Notes under the pieces: generated by a model
Told to the model about the DNA's origin: nothing
Seen by the model: only the letters and a program-made list of their open reading frames with translations
Database searches by the model: none
Position numbers and translations under genes: made by a program
Shown here: one piece after another, positions 45,122 to 54,634 of the stretch
Position numbering within the stretch: position 1 is the first letter of the stretch
How the letters are laid out: the number at the start of each line of letters is the position of its first letter
Source of the DNA: Massospora cicadina
Lineage: Eukaryota; Entomophthoromycota; Entomophthoromycetes; Entomophthorales; Entomophthoraceae
Assembly (NCBI GenBank): GCA_022478985.1
Contig: JAKSZP010002691.1
Location: 62,001-126,000 of the forward strand
Direction of reading: 5' to 3'
DNA: 64,000 nt

Positions 45122-45780
45122 TAAACAATAACATAAAGATTAACCATTATCAAAATGTTCAGTTTTATGTTGTATTAAAGGAAGTTGCTAAGCTGAAAAA
45201 CATCAGCTTTTATGCTAATAAAATTTGAATTTGACTGATAAAAGATTTAATCTATTCTTCATAGTCATAACAATGGCTGAGATCCCTTACTATTCATGGA
45301 TTGTTTAGGTAAGTTCCAAAGTCTCAAATTAATTTTTACAGGTCTGGAATTTTGTGACAGGTAAACTCACAATTATGATCTTTTCTTATCGCTTTTTGCC
45401 CAATTTTATCTTGGTAGTAATATTATTTTCACCCAGTATTTCCACAGGTATCAATTTTTACATTCATGGTGCCTCCTGATTGAGCCACCAGTTGGGGTTG
45501 GAGAATGAGGACCGTGGTGATGGTTTTCCTGGAATTTCCTAAGTCTTTACAGCGTTGTTTGATTTTCACATAAAACCTTTCAGAATCTGTGACTAAAATG
45601 GGTTTGGGCTGGGTTATAGGTTGATGAAAGGCAAATTACATGCAGGAAGGGGCAACAGATACCCATTTTTTGTCCAGGTTATTCCTGTTTAGAGTTTTAA
45701 GATAATAATCGATTGAGTTCCTAATCACAAATAAAGCCTTTATAAATTAGCTCTTAAATCCTTATGAAAAAAATTCACTG
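45102..45780 (-). repeat. K1 5' LTR, right piece
   Basis: It matches the K1 3' LTR from about 22690 to 23381 (TTTTATGTTGTA, GGCTGAGAT, GGAATTTCCTAAGTCT, AATGGGTTTGGGCTG/GATGGGTTTGAGCTG). The outer end near 45780 is approximate. Confidence 0.75.
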
Positions 45781-45885
45781 AATGCACAAATTGGAAATCT
45801 GGTCAGGAAGCATCATGCGCTTTGTAATTGGTGGTGATGCCTACTGGAATTTCACTTACTTCACAAACATAAAAGGCGTGACTCC
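45781..45885. other. Short spacer between K1 and G3
   Basis: About 100 bp outside both elements. No feature is visible. Confidence 0.5.
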
Positions 45886-46551
45886 TGTTGGATAATTACA
45901 AGTCTAATATTGTAGTAAGAGTGTTTCAGCTCATAATTCAGACAATTTTGGCTAAATGACTCTGGCCAATTCTTAGTGGAACCCCTTGAATTGGGATAAC
46001 GCTTCTATTACCACTTGGGCAAATAACCCACATTTGGGTAGTTGTATTGGACCAAATTACTGGTTAAATCTGGGGATCCCTTATGAGGTCCCTCCCCTTC
46101 ATACTGCACGGCTAATTCAACTAACACTATGGAAACCAACCCCTGTTATAGGGTTGGAAGGGGTCTCGCTAGTTGCATAATATTTTCCGTCAAATGATGG
46201 GTAAAATACATCAAAACCATACCTCATGGGTCAATATTACTTATCAACGATTGACTGTTCCCTAAATGCGAGGCGAGTATTGACCAATCCAATAGATTGG
46301 ATCACAATATTTCCTAATTTAACTTTACTAAGCAATCTGAACTTCGAGCCTTAGTATCTCAAACACTGATTATTGAATTATTAAAGATGTTCATTTCTTA
46401 TCTATGCTGCAGCTAATAAACATATAAAAACACTTTTTCAAGCTTTTATTGTTTAATTACTTTTATTATTACAAGCGGTTTCAATCCCCTATTCATTGAA
46501 ATTTCAGGGAAATACAACCTGCAAGCATCTTCACCACCTAAAAATCCAACA
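45886..46551 (+). repeat. G3 5' LTR
   Basis: Starts TGTTGGATAATTACAAGT, like the G2 LTR start TGTTGGACATTC, and ends AAATCCAACA. Matches the 3' LTR through GTAAGAGTGTTTCA, CCAATTCTT.GTGGAACCCC and CCATACCTCATGGGTCAATA. Confidence 0.92.
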
Positions 46552-46553
46552 AG

Positions 46554-46571
46554 TGATGCTCACTACAGGGG
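46554..46571 (+). other. G3 primer-binding site
   Basis: TGATGCTCACTACAGGGG differs at one base from the G1/G2 site and lies two bases after the LTR. Confidence 0.82.
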
Positions 46572-46606
46572 ATCCTGTATACCACCAAAATCCGTTAACA
46601 TAGCAA

Positions 46607-47269
46607 ATGACAAATAACTCAGAATCAAGGCTAGATGCTTTAGAAAAACAACTAGCCAGTGCTTTTTCTCGACTCAAAAGGCTCAAGCAGTACTTTTTGC
46701 AAGGCCCTTATGCTGCCTCCCCTAGTATCCATAAACCTTCTTTTAAGGAAAAGTTTACCCCAGGTGATGGAGTGTTGCTTCTTTCCTCTTTATGTATGTA
46801 GTTTCTATGGAAGGGGCAACGGACCACCTTAGAATAAAGTACCTTAATCCCTGCTTGAGTCATGGCGCTCAAGAGATAATCATTTTGCACATGGCCACCC
46901 TCAGCACCTGAGTGGAGGTGAAGCAAATCACTCACTGAGTAATTTAGCTCCCTACAATGTTTGAAAAGGCAAAAACAGGCCTTTATGTATCTTAGCCTGC
47001 AACTGGGTGAATCAATTGCCTCTTTTGCTGAATGCTTTTATATTAAAGCTCAACCCTTATTGCTTGCAAAAATGCTACCCCTAGATGATGCTATTGTGAC
47101 TATCTTGACTTGCTTGCCGTTCCATCCCTCCTTGGCAATGCACCTCTCTTCTGTAAAGCGCTCATTTAAAAAATGTATGAGATATCAAGGAAGCTTTGCT
47201 AGAGGTGGCTGATCTCAATAAAATTGACCCTACGCAAGGGTTGTTGGATTTGGGTTTGGAGAAGCTCGC
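46607..47269 (+). pseudogene. G3 gag N-terminus and capsid
   Basis: The start MTNNSESRLDALEKQLASAF is a clear gag N-terminus shared with G2. After breaks, the frame at 46961-47212 gives LQLGESIASFAECFYIKAQP, a capsid-like helix block, and LPLDDAIVTILTCLPFHPS. Good evidence for gag, though no complete ORF exists. Confidence 0.72.
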
Positions 47270-48000
47270 TTGGTGCTTAATTCCCCCATAATCCAACAAT
47301 GGGGATGGGTACCACAAGAAATAAGAAAATATGTAAACTTAAAATTTATTAAGATATGGGGTTTTTTAAGTTTGTTAGCGCTTCATAGGAGCAAAAGAGA
47401 GTCATTCCCTTTCAATATCCAACTGATCCATATTTAAACTGTTTTGCTGGTTGGGGGAATTTGAGGATAGTTTTGGAATATCTTTAATGCATTCCAAATT
47501 AGGAAATATTAAAACGTTCCTATCAGATCTTGGGATTTTTGCATTACTGATGGTTGGGATATGGATTTGGGGTAAAATGCACTCATGCGATAATGTTTTG
47601 ATGTATTTTAGCCAATTACTGCTAGATAAGATACTTTCACCTGAGGGGACCTCCACCATTCCTAAAAAAGGGGTGGCCCCCGCAAAGGTGCTTGGAAGGA
47701 CCTAGTTGTGGATGGGGGCATGCCTTCCAATGGTCGCCCCATGGTCCATCATGGGATCAGAGAAATCTGATTAGTAGAACTTACATTAGCTGCCTGTACA
47801 AGTTTCAAACTGGTTTACCCCAATTTATGTGGTTCCACCGAGAATTGAATGGGGTCTTTTGGCCAATACCCTTGTTAGCATCATTTTTTATTATAATTAA
47901 AAGTGCTATTAATGACATCAGAATATCGCATAAGGCTGACATTTTCCCATTTCAGCTGAATTCAACCTAACACATTCTTATTTTTCAGCTGTGAGGGCAA
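47270..48000 (+). other. G3 gag interior or unknown insertion
   Basis: About 730 bp with no gag motif and no CCHC knuckle. Frames on both strands (47402-47659 minus, 47451-47705 plus) mirror each other and resemble nothing known. It could be decayed gag or an unrelated insertion; no flanking repeat is seen. Confidence 0.4.
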
Positions 48001-48740
48001 ATGTCTGACAAGGGTCTTTGATCCAACCATCTACGCTGACCAATTTAGCTTCTACTACGGTTGCTTCCCTCTGGAAACCTGCTTCTATGGAGTTGCCATC
48101 ACAAACTGCTTCTTCTTTCCATAACAATAATCAGATGGTAATGGCTGTGATGGCTGTGATGGGGCAGCGCTCCGCTTTGTCTTCAGTTCCAAAAACCCAG
48201 ATGGTGAAAGAAGTCGTTTCTTTACCTTGCCCATAATTTTCCTCAGAACAGCCTTCTAAAAACTGTTCCAAAGCATGTTCCTAAGTCTAAACTCCTTTCT
48301 TGGGTGCTAAAAACCCCACTAATAATGGGTTGAATAACCCAGTCACAAAAGCCAAGCTGCCTGTTTTACAAAAAATACAGCCACTGAACAATCTAAAGCT
48401 AGCGTAGAAAAAGCATCCCCAACCACAACGCTATCTTCTTCAACCTCTCATCCAGATAACTCTAGCTTGAAACCTGTCTCTATGAGGCATCAAAAACCCC
48501 CTACTTTGAAGGGCAAAAAACGAACCATGAAAATTTCAACGCCTCCCCCAAAAGTTAATAAGGTGGAGGATTTACCCCAGGACTTATCATGCCAAAAGGG
48601 AAGTCCTGAACCTATCTCACCCCCTATGGCTTCCCTAATCTGCATCAACAATACCTCTGATGACAAATTTAAGGGGTGGCGAAGATATGGGTCATTATGT
48701 CTTAGTAGCCCCATATTAAGTGGATATACCTGACAGGTTG
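48001..48740 (+). pseudogene. G3 gag C-terminal low-complexity region
   Basis: Ser/Thr/Pro/Lys-rich sequence (for example KPPTLKGKKRTMKISTPPPK at 48490-48550) that leads into the family-specific linker. G2 has a much shorter equivalent (4807-5073). Confidence 0.6.
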
Positions 48741-49680
48741 AGCCCTGATTGAGTGGATTGGGCTAGGATCACCTGCCAAGCTTATCTCCGCCAAGGGTTG
48801 ATGGGTTTTGAGGTCATTGAAACTGCAAGTGACGCTGGCCAGTTTATTACCACCTTGATTCGCCCAAACCAGTACATTTATTCCATGAAGTCTATCCAAG
48901 AGAAATACCCTGAGACAGCCAAATGACTTACATCGACTCTCCAACTAAAGGAGGTTCTCGCTCTATCCCCCAACTTTGGTGGAATTTTAACAAAAAGTGG
49001 AAGTCATAGTCAATGGAGTTGCGGGTTAGAGCTATCCTTAATACTGGGTCCCCAGTAAACTTTGCGTCATCAAAGCTCATTAAAAAGATTAAATTGGCAC
49101 AGGTCTTGACTACACTCAAGAATTTGGGACTGCAGGACCCAACAACGCCTGCGCCATCTGGGTGTACTCTTCTCTGCCCATCCGTTTTTGGAAGCTCATC
49201 TTGTCAGCTCCAGCGGTGGCCCTAGCTAACAATACCTATGATCTACTCATTGGTACTCAGTTCATTCTTGAGTATGAAGGGATTATTAGCTTAATCAGGG
49301 TTATCTATCTCTGCTTAACAACTAGGTTCCCCTGATTTTCACCAATGAGGAGCTTAACAAAAAGGATTATGTTTGCACATTTGAGTGTCCCTCTTCCTCT
49401 TTATCCCTACATTATACTACAGCAGGACGACATACTAAACTGTTGTTATAATAAGTGGACGCCCTAGAAGGTATGCTACCTATGCTTCTGAAGAATTGGT
49501 TATCAAGGCTGGTGAACAAAGGGTAGTTGACGCGTAGATTACCTTGCGAATCCCATGTAGCTGTCTTCTGCACTTATTTAGCATTGATGGAGTTAGTCAT
49601 TTGGAGCCCATAGTTTTGCCAAGGGTGTTAAACCATGCCTATAAGCGACTATCAACTTTCTGTTAGATAATCTCACCAAG
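48741..49680 (+). pseudogene. G3 protease and linker
   Basis: VDIPDRLSP, YPETAK-stop-LTSTLQLKEVLALS, then AILNTGSPVNFASSKLIKKI. The catalytic Asp is Asn (NTG, 49040-49048), the complement of the G2 defect (DTS). Later AVALANNTYDLLIGTQF-type sequence and a linker matching G2 follow with frameshifts. Confidence 0.82.
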
Positions 49681-50542
49681 AAAGATATGTTTTTAATAAA
49701 GCATCAGGAGATTGGAAGAGGCATGCTGATTCCCCTTGAGGAAATAAAGCAAGTTCACTGTATTAAATAAATGACAGATATGGTTTTACCTGCCAACCAG
49801 TCAATATGTACCCTACCTTCCATTAATATCTCCTATTAATTAACTCTAGCTGAGCTGGAGAAAGTTTACACCCTGCTTGAGGCCTACAGTGACATTTTCT
49901 CTAAATCGTACACTGACTATGGTCACATGAAGGGTTGGACACATACCATTTATGTTGGTGATGCCTGGCCTATCCGCTCCAAACCCTACCTAAATCAAAA
50001 GTTGAGGAGCTACAGATGCGTACGGAGCTCTAACAGATGCTGGAGGCTGGGTTTTTGGTGCCTTCCCAAAGCCCTGGGTCGTCCCCACTCCTATTGATAA
50101 AGAAGAAAAATGGAGTTCATTGGGTAGTTATGGACTACAATAATCTGAACAACCTCATTAAGAAGGACAGCTACCCTATCCCCCACATTGATGACGCTCT
50201 GGCCCAACTCACTGGGTCTAAGTTCTTCTTCGCCATGGGCTTGACTAGCGGGTACTGTCAGATGGACCTTTCTCCACAGGATCAGGGGAAGTTCGCCATT
50301 ATCTACAGCGAGGGTTTTTTCCAACCCACTCGGCTACCTCAGGGGTTGTGTGATGCGCCTGCTACTTTTCAACGAGCAATGGATCATATTCTCTAAACAA
50401 TAAGCTGAGCTGTGTGATTGTCTTCCTAAAAGACATCACAGTCTTCTCCAATACGTTCAACGAGCATCTCACACTCATAAAGGAGGTGTTTTATCGCTTT
50501 CAAGCATTAACATCAGACTAAAGCCCTCCAAGTATACTTTCT
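49681..50542 (+). pseudogene. G3 reverse transcriptase
   Basis: Pre-RT ends with YSDIFSKS-type sequence. The frame at 50037-50396 gives KKKNGVHWVVMDYNNLNNLI, KKDSYPIPHIDDALAQLTGS, GLTSGYCQMDLSPQDQGK, and PTRLPQGLCDAPATFQRAMD. The catalytic box is FLKD (50423-50434) instead of YLDD. The RT thumb is split by the SINE. Confidence 0.9.
50524..50542 (+). repeat. SINE target-site duplication, left
   Basis: CCCTCCAAGTATACTTTCT matches 50824-50842 (CCCTCCAAGTCTACTTTCT) at 18 of 19 positions. Confidence 0.9.
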
Positions 50543-50762
50543 ATTATTTAACCGAGGCAAGCCACCAGGGGACAGGCATTACCAAAAGAAAGAAATGACA
50601 TGAAACCTGAGCAGGGTCAACTCTGTCATAGAAAGTTTTTCCACCTCCGGATCGGGACTCAAATTTTTCTGGTTACTTCATGGGTAAGGTATTCGTGTTA
50701 TTATACCTACTAACCTCCAATAGCTTCCTTTGGCTGGCACCCTGATCGATGTGCTAAGGGCG

Positions 50763-50773
50763 GGAATCGAACC
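50763..50773 (-). promoter_or_regulatory. SINE pol III B box
   Basis: GGTTCGATTCC fits the B-box consensus GGTTCGANTCC exactly. Confidence 0.88.
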
Positions 50774-50806
50774 CGCAACCTTCAGGTTGGTAGCCATACG
50801 CCCTTA

Positions 50807-50817
50807 CCGACTCACCT
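50807..50817 (-). promoter_or_regulatory. SINE pol III A box
   Basis: AGGTGAGTCGG against the consensus TRGYNNANNNG: most fixed positions fit. Confidence 0.65.
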
Positions 50818-50823
50818 TCCACC

Positions 50824-50842
50824 CCCTCCAAGTCTACTTTCT
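50824..50842 (+). repeat. SINE target-site duplication, right
   Basis: Pairs with 50524-50542. Confidence 0.9.
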
Positions 50843-51620
50843 TCTAGAAGAAGCTTGATTTTCTCGGGCACGCCATCTCTCAAGATGAATTACAACTACT
50901 ACAAGATAAGGTTGAAGTAATACTCAAGATGCCAACTCCTAAAACTCTTTGTGACATTCAGGTATTCTTGGGCATGATGGGGTACTACCATCAATTTATC
51001 CTAAAATTCGCCCAGCTCAGAGAGCCCCTTGTCCGCCTCCTGGCTAAGAACACCCCCTTCCCATTGGGGTGCTGAAAAAAGGTCACATTTGAGACGCTGA
51101 AGGAGCTCTTATAAAAAAGGCCAATACTCCGCCACCCTAGTTATGGAAAGCCCTTTATGTTGTTCACTAATGCCTCTGATTAAGCCGTTAGAGCTATCTT
51201 TGCTCAGTTGGATGAAAATGGGGACGATCATTACATGTCTTGTTTTAGTAAAATTCTTTCAAAGTCTGAGCGCAATTACAGCATCACTGAGAAGGAGTAC
51301 CTGGCTTTCCTTATCTCTGTTAAACACTACCGCCCTTTCCTATATGGACATCATTTAAAGTGGTTTCTGACCACGCTTTATTAGATTGGTTAAAAATATG
51401 AAAGATCATTTTGGGCGGTTGGCTCGCTGTTCTCTTAAGCTCCAGTAATATGATATGACCATCAAGCATCGATCATGGACATGCCATAGGAATGTTGATG
51501 GGTTAACGTGTCTGCCTATCCTTCACCTTGACAATAGTGAATCTTAGAGGTTGCATGACCTCCTCATGACTCCTGATGCGTGGGCTGATGAAGATGAACC
51601 TGTACAAAAGATGTAAGCAC
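50843..51620 (+). pseudogene. G3 RT thumb and RNase H
   Basis: FLGMMGYYHQFILKFAQLRE, then KPFMLFTNASD-stop-AVRAIFAQLDEN (first catalytic Asp is Asn), ITEKEYLAFLISVKHYRPFL, and HRNVDGLTCLP. Same order as G2, with more stops and a frameshift in the middle. Confidence 0.88.
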
Positions 51621-52794
51621 GACATTCCTGCAACACAAAAGTGGAAAACGGCAAGTTGTATAAGAAATAGGGGTGAATTGGTTGCCTCTATCTCAGACCA
51701 TCAGAATGAGTATCCGTGAGTTTGGAGTCCTATACCCTTCTAGGCATAGCAGAGTACAAAAAACCCATGAGTGGATTAAAGAGCGATATTACTGTGAGGT
51801 CATCTGGATACAATAACTGACTTTGTCCGGATGCATGTCTGACCTTCAAGAAGCAATCCAGCTACAACACCAGATATCAGTATCAACCCACTACGCCTCA
51901 ACAGCCCTTTCACACCATAAGTCTAGATGTGGTAGGCCCTCTACCTCATACCACTGGTGGCAATCATTATATTCTGGTTGGTATTGATCATTTTACCAAA
52001 TGGGTTGAGGCTGTGGCTCTTCCTGCTCAAACTGGTAAAGCCACGGCCACGTTCTTTCATAACTATATATTTCCTTGCCGTGGTTGTCCCCAGGTTTTTC
52101 TCTGTGATAATATTAAAAATTTTACCTCCTGAGTGGTGAAGTTCCTCGCTACCTCCATGGGCACACAACAGCTCCTTTCTGCCCCCTACAACCCCTTGAC
52201 TAATGGTATTGTGGAAAGAGCCTTTGGGACACTGGTCTCTATTTAATGCTATATGCCACTTCCGACCCTCTTCACTAGGATCTTTACTTACCCAGTGCTC
52301 TCATGTCTTACCATATCAGCTATCACGGGATCCTTAAAATGTCGCCGTTTTTAGTATTGTATAGGAGCAAATCCAGGGTGCCAGCGTTACTAAAAATCTT
52401 TTCTGATAATACTGATGCTGAGCAAGCTATGAAGAAGTTAGCCCAGCACATCATCTAGTTGCAATCATAAGCGATTATCAGCTTGAAAAAGATGGTCACA
52501 AAAGAGGATCAAACAACCATCTAGTACTAAAAAAAAAAAAGAGGATCAAACAGCTAACGAGCTCTGGACACCTCTACCTACCTTCCAAGTGTCAGAATTG
52601 GTGCTAAACTACCATAATCATATCACTCTCAGGAGTGAGAAGCTCAGATTTATCTGGGAAGTCCCTTTTCTCATTAAAAATAGGCGAGGGGATGAGTACT
52701 CCATAAAACCCCTGGCTACTAGAGTTACCATTAACCGTGTCCATAGCTGATTCTTGCGCCCTTACTCTTCTGCTAACACTCTTGAAGGGGATAA
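51621..52794 (+). pseudogene. G3 integrase
   Basis: SLDVVGPLPHTTGGNHYILV (Asp at 51926-51928), VFLCDNIKNFTS (Asp 52106-52108), and LTNGIVERAFGTLVSI (Glu 52214-52216): the DDE triad is retained. IDHFTKWVEAVALPAQTGKA matches G2. The poly(A) stub interrupts the C-terminal part at 52516. A purine-rich tract (TTGAAGGGGATAA) precedes the 3' LTR. Confidence 0.9.
52501..52552 (+). mobile_element. Poly(A)-tailed retroposon stub 2 with 15-bp duplications
   Basis: AAAGAGGATCAAACA at 52501-52515 recurs at 52538-52552. Between lie only 22 bp, ACCATCTAGTACT plus A-tail. The same end (ACCATCTAGTACTAAAAAA) forms stub 1 at 25789-25807. This is an extreme 5' truncation of a poly(A) retroposon. Confidence 0.85.
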
Positions 52795-53409
52795 TCTCAG
52801 ACAATTAAAATTTTAATATTGTAGTAAGAGTGTTTCAACTCATAATTCAGGAAAAATTGGCCAAAAGCCCAGGGCCAATTCTTGGTGGAACCCCTTGAAT
52901 CAGGGTAACACTTCTTTTATCACTTGGGCAAATAACACACATTTGGGAAGTCAGATTGCTATAAATCATTGGCCAAATCTGGGGGGACCCTTCTGAGGTA
53001 CCTCCCCTTTATACTGCACAGCTAATACAACCAACACCGCGGAGACTGGCCCCTCTTATAGGGTTAGAGGGGGTCTCACCAAGTGCAAAATGTTTTCCAT
53101 CAAATGATTGGGTAAAATACATCAAAACCATACCTCATGGGTCAATATTACCTATAAATGACTGAGTGTTCCCTAAATGCAAGGTGATTATTGACAGATC
53201 CAATAGGTCAAATCTAAATAATTCCTAATTTGGACTTTACTAAGTAATTTGAACTTCAAGCCTTGACATCTCAAAACTAATCATTAACTTATTAAAATGG
53301 TTCGTTTCTTACCTCCTGCAGAAACTAATAAGCATATAAAAAATACAAATTTCTAGTTTTTAACCTTTATTTATTTCATTATTATCAGTGGTTTCAATCC
53401 CCTAGTTGT
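52795..53409 (+). repeat. G3 3' LTR, left piece
   Basis: Aligns with 45886 onward of the 5' LTR up to the LINE-C insertion point. Confidence 0.92.
53393..53409 (+). repeat. LINE-C target-site duplication, left
   Basis: TTCAATCCCCTAGTTGT, 17 bp, repeated exactly at 58679-58695. The 5' LTR has a single related site (TTCAATCCCCTATTCAT, 46480s). Confidence 0.95.
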
Positions 53410-53506
53410 AGGAACTTTTCTTTCTCGTTGCAAACACTTTTGCAACCTATTCAATTCAAAACTAAATCTAGTAAGGTAATCTCATAGAGGGGATTAGTCT
53501 GCGCCC

Positions 53507-54634
53507 ATGTCTGGGAGCAGTTGGGCAAGCAAGGCAAGAGGAGCAGGTGGAAGGCCCGCGGCCTCTAACGTTCAAAAACGCCCCGGAGAATCTGGCGGAA
53601 TAGAAAAAAATATAAAAAAACTGGCGGTCACAATTTCCCCGGAGATACTCACGTGGCAAGCACGATGCAACCAGTACATCAACACGCCACATTCCCAGCC
53701 ACTTTCATCAGTGGAATTCGGAGTCCGTGTGTATCTGGACATCCAAAAAACGGCCCTATGGGAAAAATTTTGTGAAGATGTATACAAAATTTTCCCGACT
53801 GCAGGTTACTTTGCACCTCACTCCATGTCACGTGGTTGGCTGGACCTAGGTTTCGAAAGCAAAATAGCAGCAGATGAGGCTGCAGTGGTGTGCATAGTGG
53901 TCAACCTCCCCAAAGGGCAACGGGTCAATAAAAAAAATGCACCAGATGGACAGTAAACAAACCAAATTTTCTTCATGTTTGACTTTTTGCCTACTACTGT
54001 AAAATATGACATTTTGGAGCAACACCTGAAAGATGGTCTCACCATATATGGCGAAATACAATCTTTTGAAATGCACCATTTCACGCTGATGCCACACCTG
54101 TGCACTGGCAAAGCCATCGCAGTTCTGACCCCAACTGAGGAAATCGCGAAGGACCTAACCCAGATCCTGCACTCCACCTTTATTGACATCGCAGGGCATA
54201 CCACCCACCCATTCCAGGTAACCGTGGACAGCGCGCCCCCCATTTGCACCCACTGTGACACGTTCGGCCATAAGGTGCACGCATGCCCCATCAAAGAGGG
54301 CGTCACATTCCAAGAGCACCCCTCGGTAGCCATGACCAGCGGAGTGGCACATTACAAACCAACTGCAAGCACCAAGGAGGCTTTCCCATGGGGAGCACAA
54401 GGCTGCTACCTATTGGTAAAGCCCATCTCCCCGCAGGAGCGGAAGAAGGCCAAGCAGGCCTGTAGGGCCGCGGCCAAGGAAACGGCCAAGGCCAACACCA
54501 CCATCCCATACTCACAACGCCAGGAGGACATGGAGACCTTCACGGCGGAAGCAACTAGGGAATCCATCACCCAATCAGATTGGGAGGCCCATGCCAAATG
54601 GGCCACTCAATCTGAGGATCCAATGGGAGATTAG
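53507..54634 (+). pseudogene. LINE-C ORF1 (RRM-like, CCHC)
   Basis: MSGSSWASKARGAGG begins a 149-residue frame with the RRM-like segment VYLDIQKTALWEKFCEDVYK and SRGWLDLGFESKIAADEAAV. A +1 shift at an A-run near 53930 moves it to 53975-54634, which carries VKYDILEQHLKDGLTIYGEI, an intact knuckle CTHCDTFGHKVHACP (54245-54286), and an Ala/Lys/Glu-rich tail. This copy lacks the +1 after the knuckle seen in A and B, so its C-terminus is the one read in frame. Confidence 0.9.

Larger units (their letters stand above)
22338..45780 (-). mobile_element. K1: chromovirus-like Ty3/gypsy, split by K2 and LINE-B
   Basis: A 3' LTR (22338-23381) and a 5' LTR (39837 to about 45780, interrupted by LINE-B) enclose a minus-strand pol. 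Integrase lies left of K2 (23700-24720); RNase H, RT and protease lie right of it (37640-39310). K2 therefore landed between RNase H and integrase. The sequence before the 3' LTR (minus: CTTCTATAGAAGGGTAA) resembles that before the K2 3' LTR (CTTTTATAAAAGGGTAA), so K1 and K2 are related families. Gag is not recognisable. Confidence 0.8.
50543..50823 (-). mobile_element. tRNA-derived SINE with LINE-type 3' tail
   Basis: A 281-bp insertion in the G3 RT/RNase H region with 19-bp duplications. On the minus strand it opens with a tRNA-like head carrying pol III A box (AGGTGAGTCGG, 50807-50817) and B box (GGTTCGATTCC, 50763-50773), 33 bp apart. The T arm is perfect (GCGGG-TTCGATT-CCCGC). The loop CTACCAA sits where an anticodon loop belongs. 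The acceptor stem does not pair, so it is not a working tRNA. After a unique body it ends TGGCTTGCCTCGGTTAAAT, matching the M2 tail GCTTACCTCGGTTAAAT. Confidence 0.92.

Noticed and set aside
47950..48010. A spliceosomal intron 3' end in G3 gag
   Set aside because: A pyrimidine run plus CAG is present, but no matching 5' site or branch point could be supported and the flanking exon frames are broken.
50740..50823. A tRNA gene on the minus strand
   Set aside because: Only the T arm and anticodon-like loop fit; the acceptor stem does not pair and the segment sits inside an element with target duplications, so it is a SINE head.
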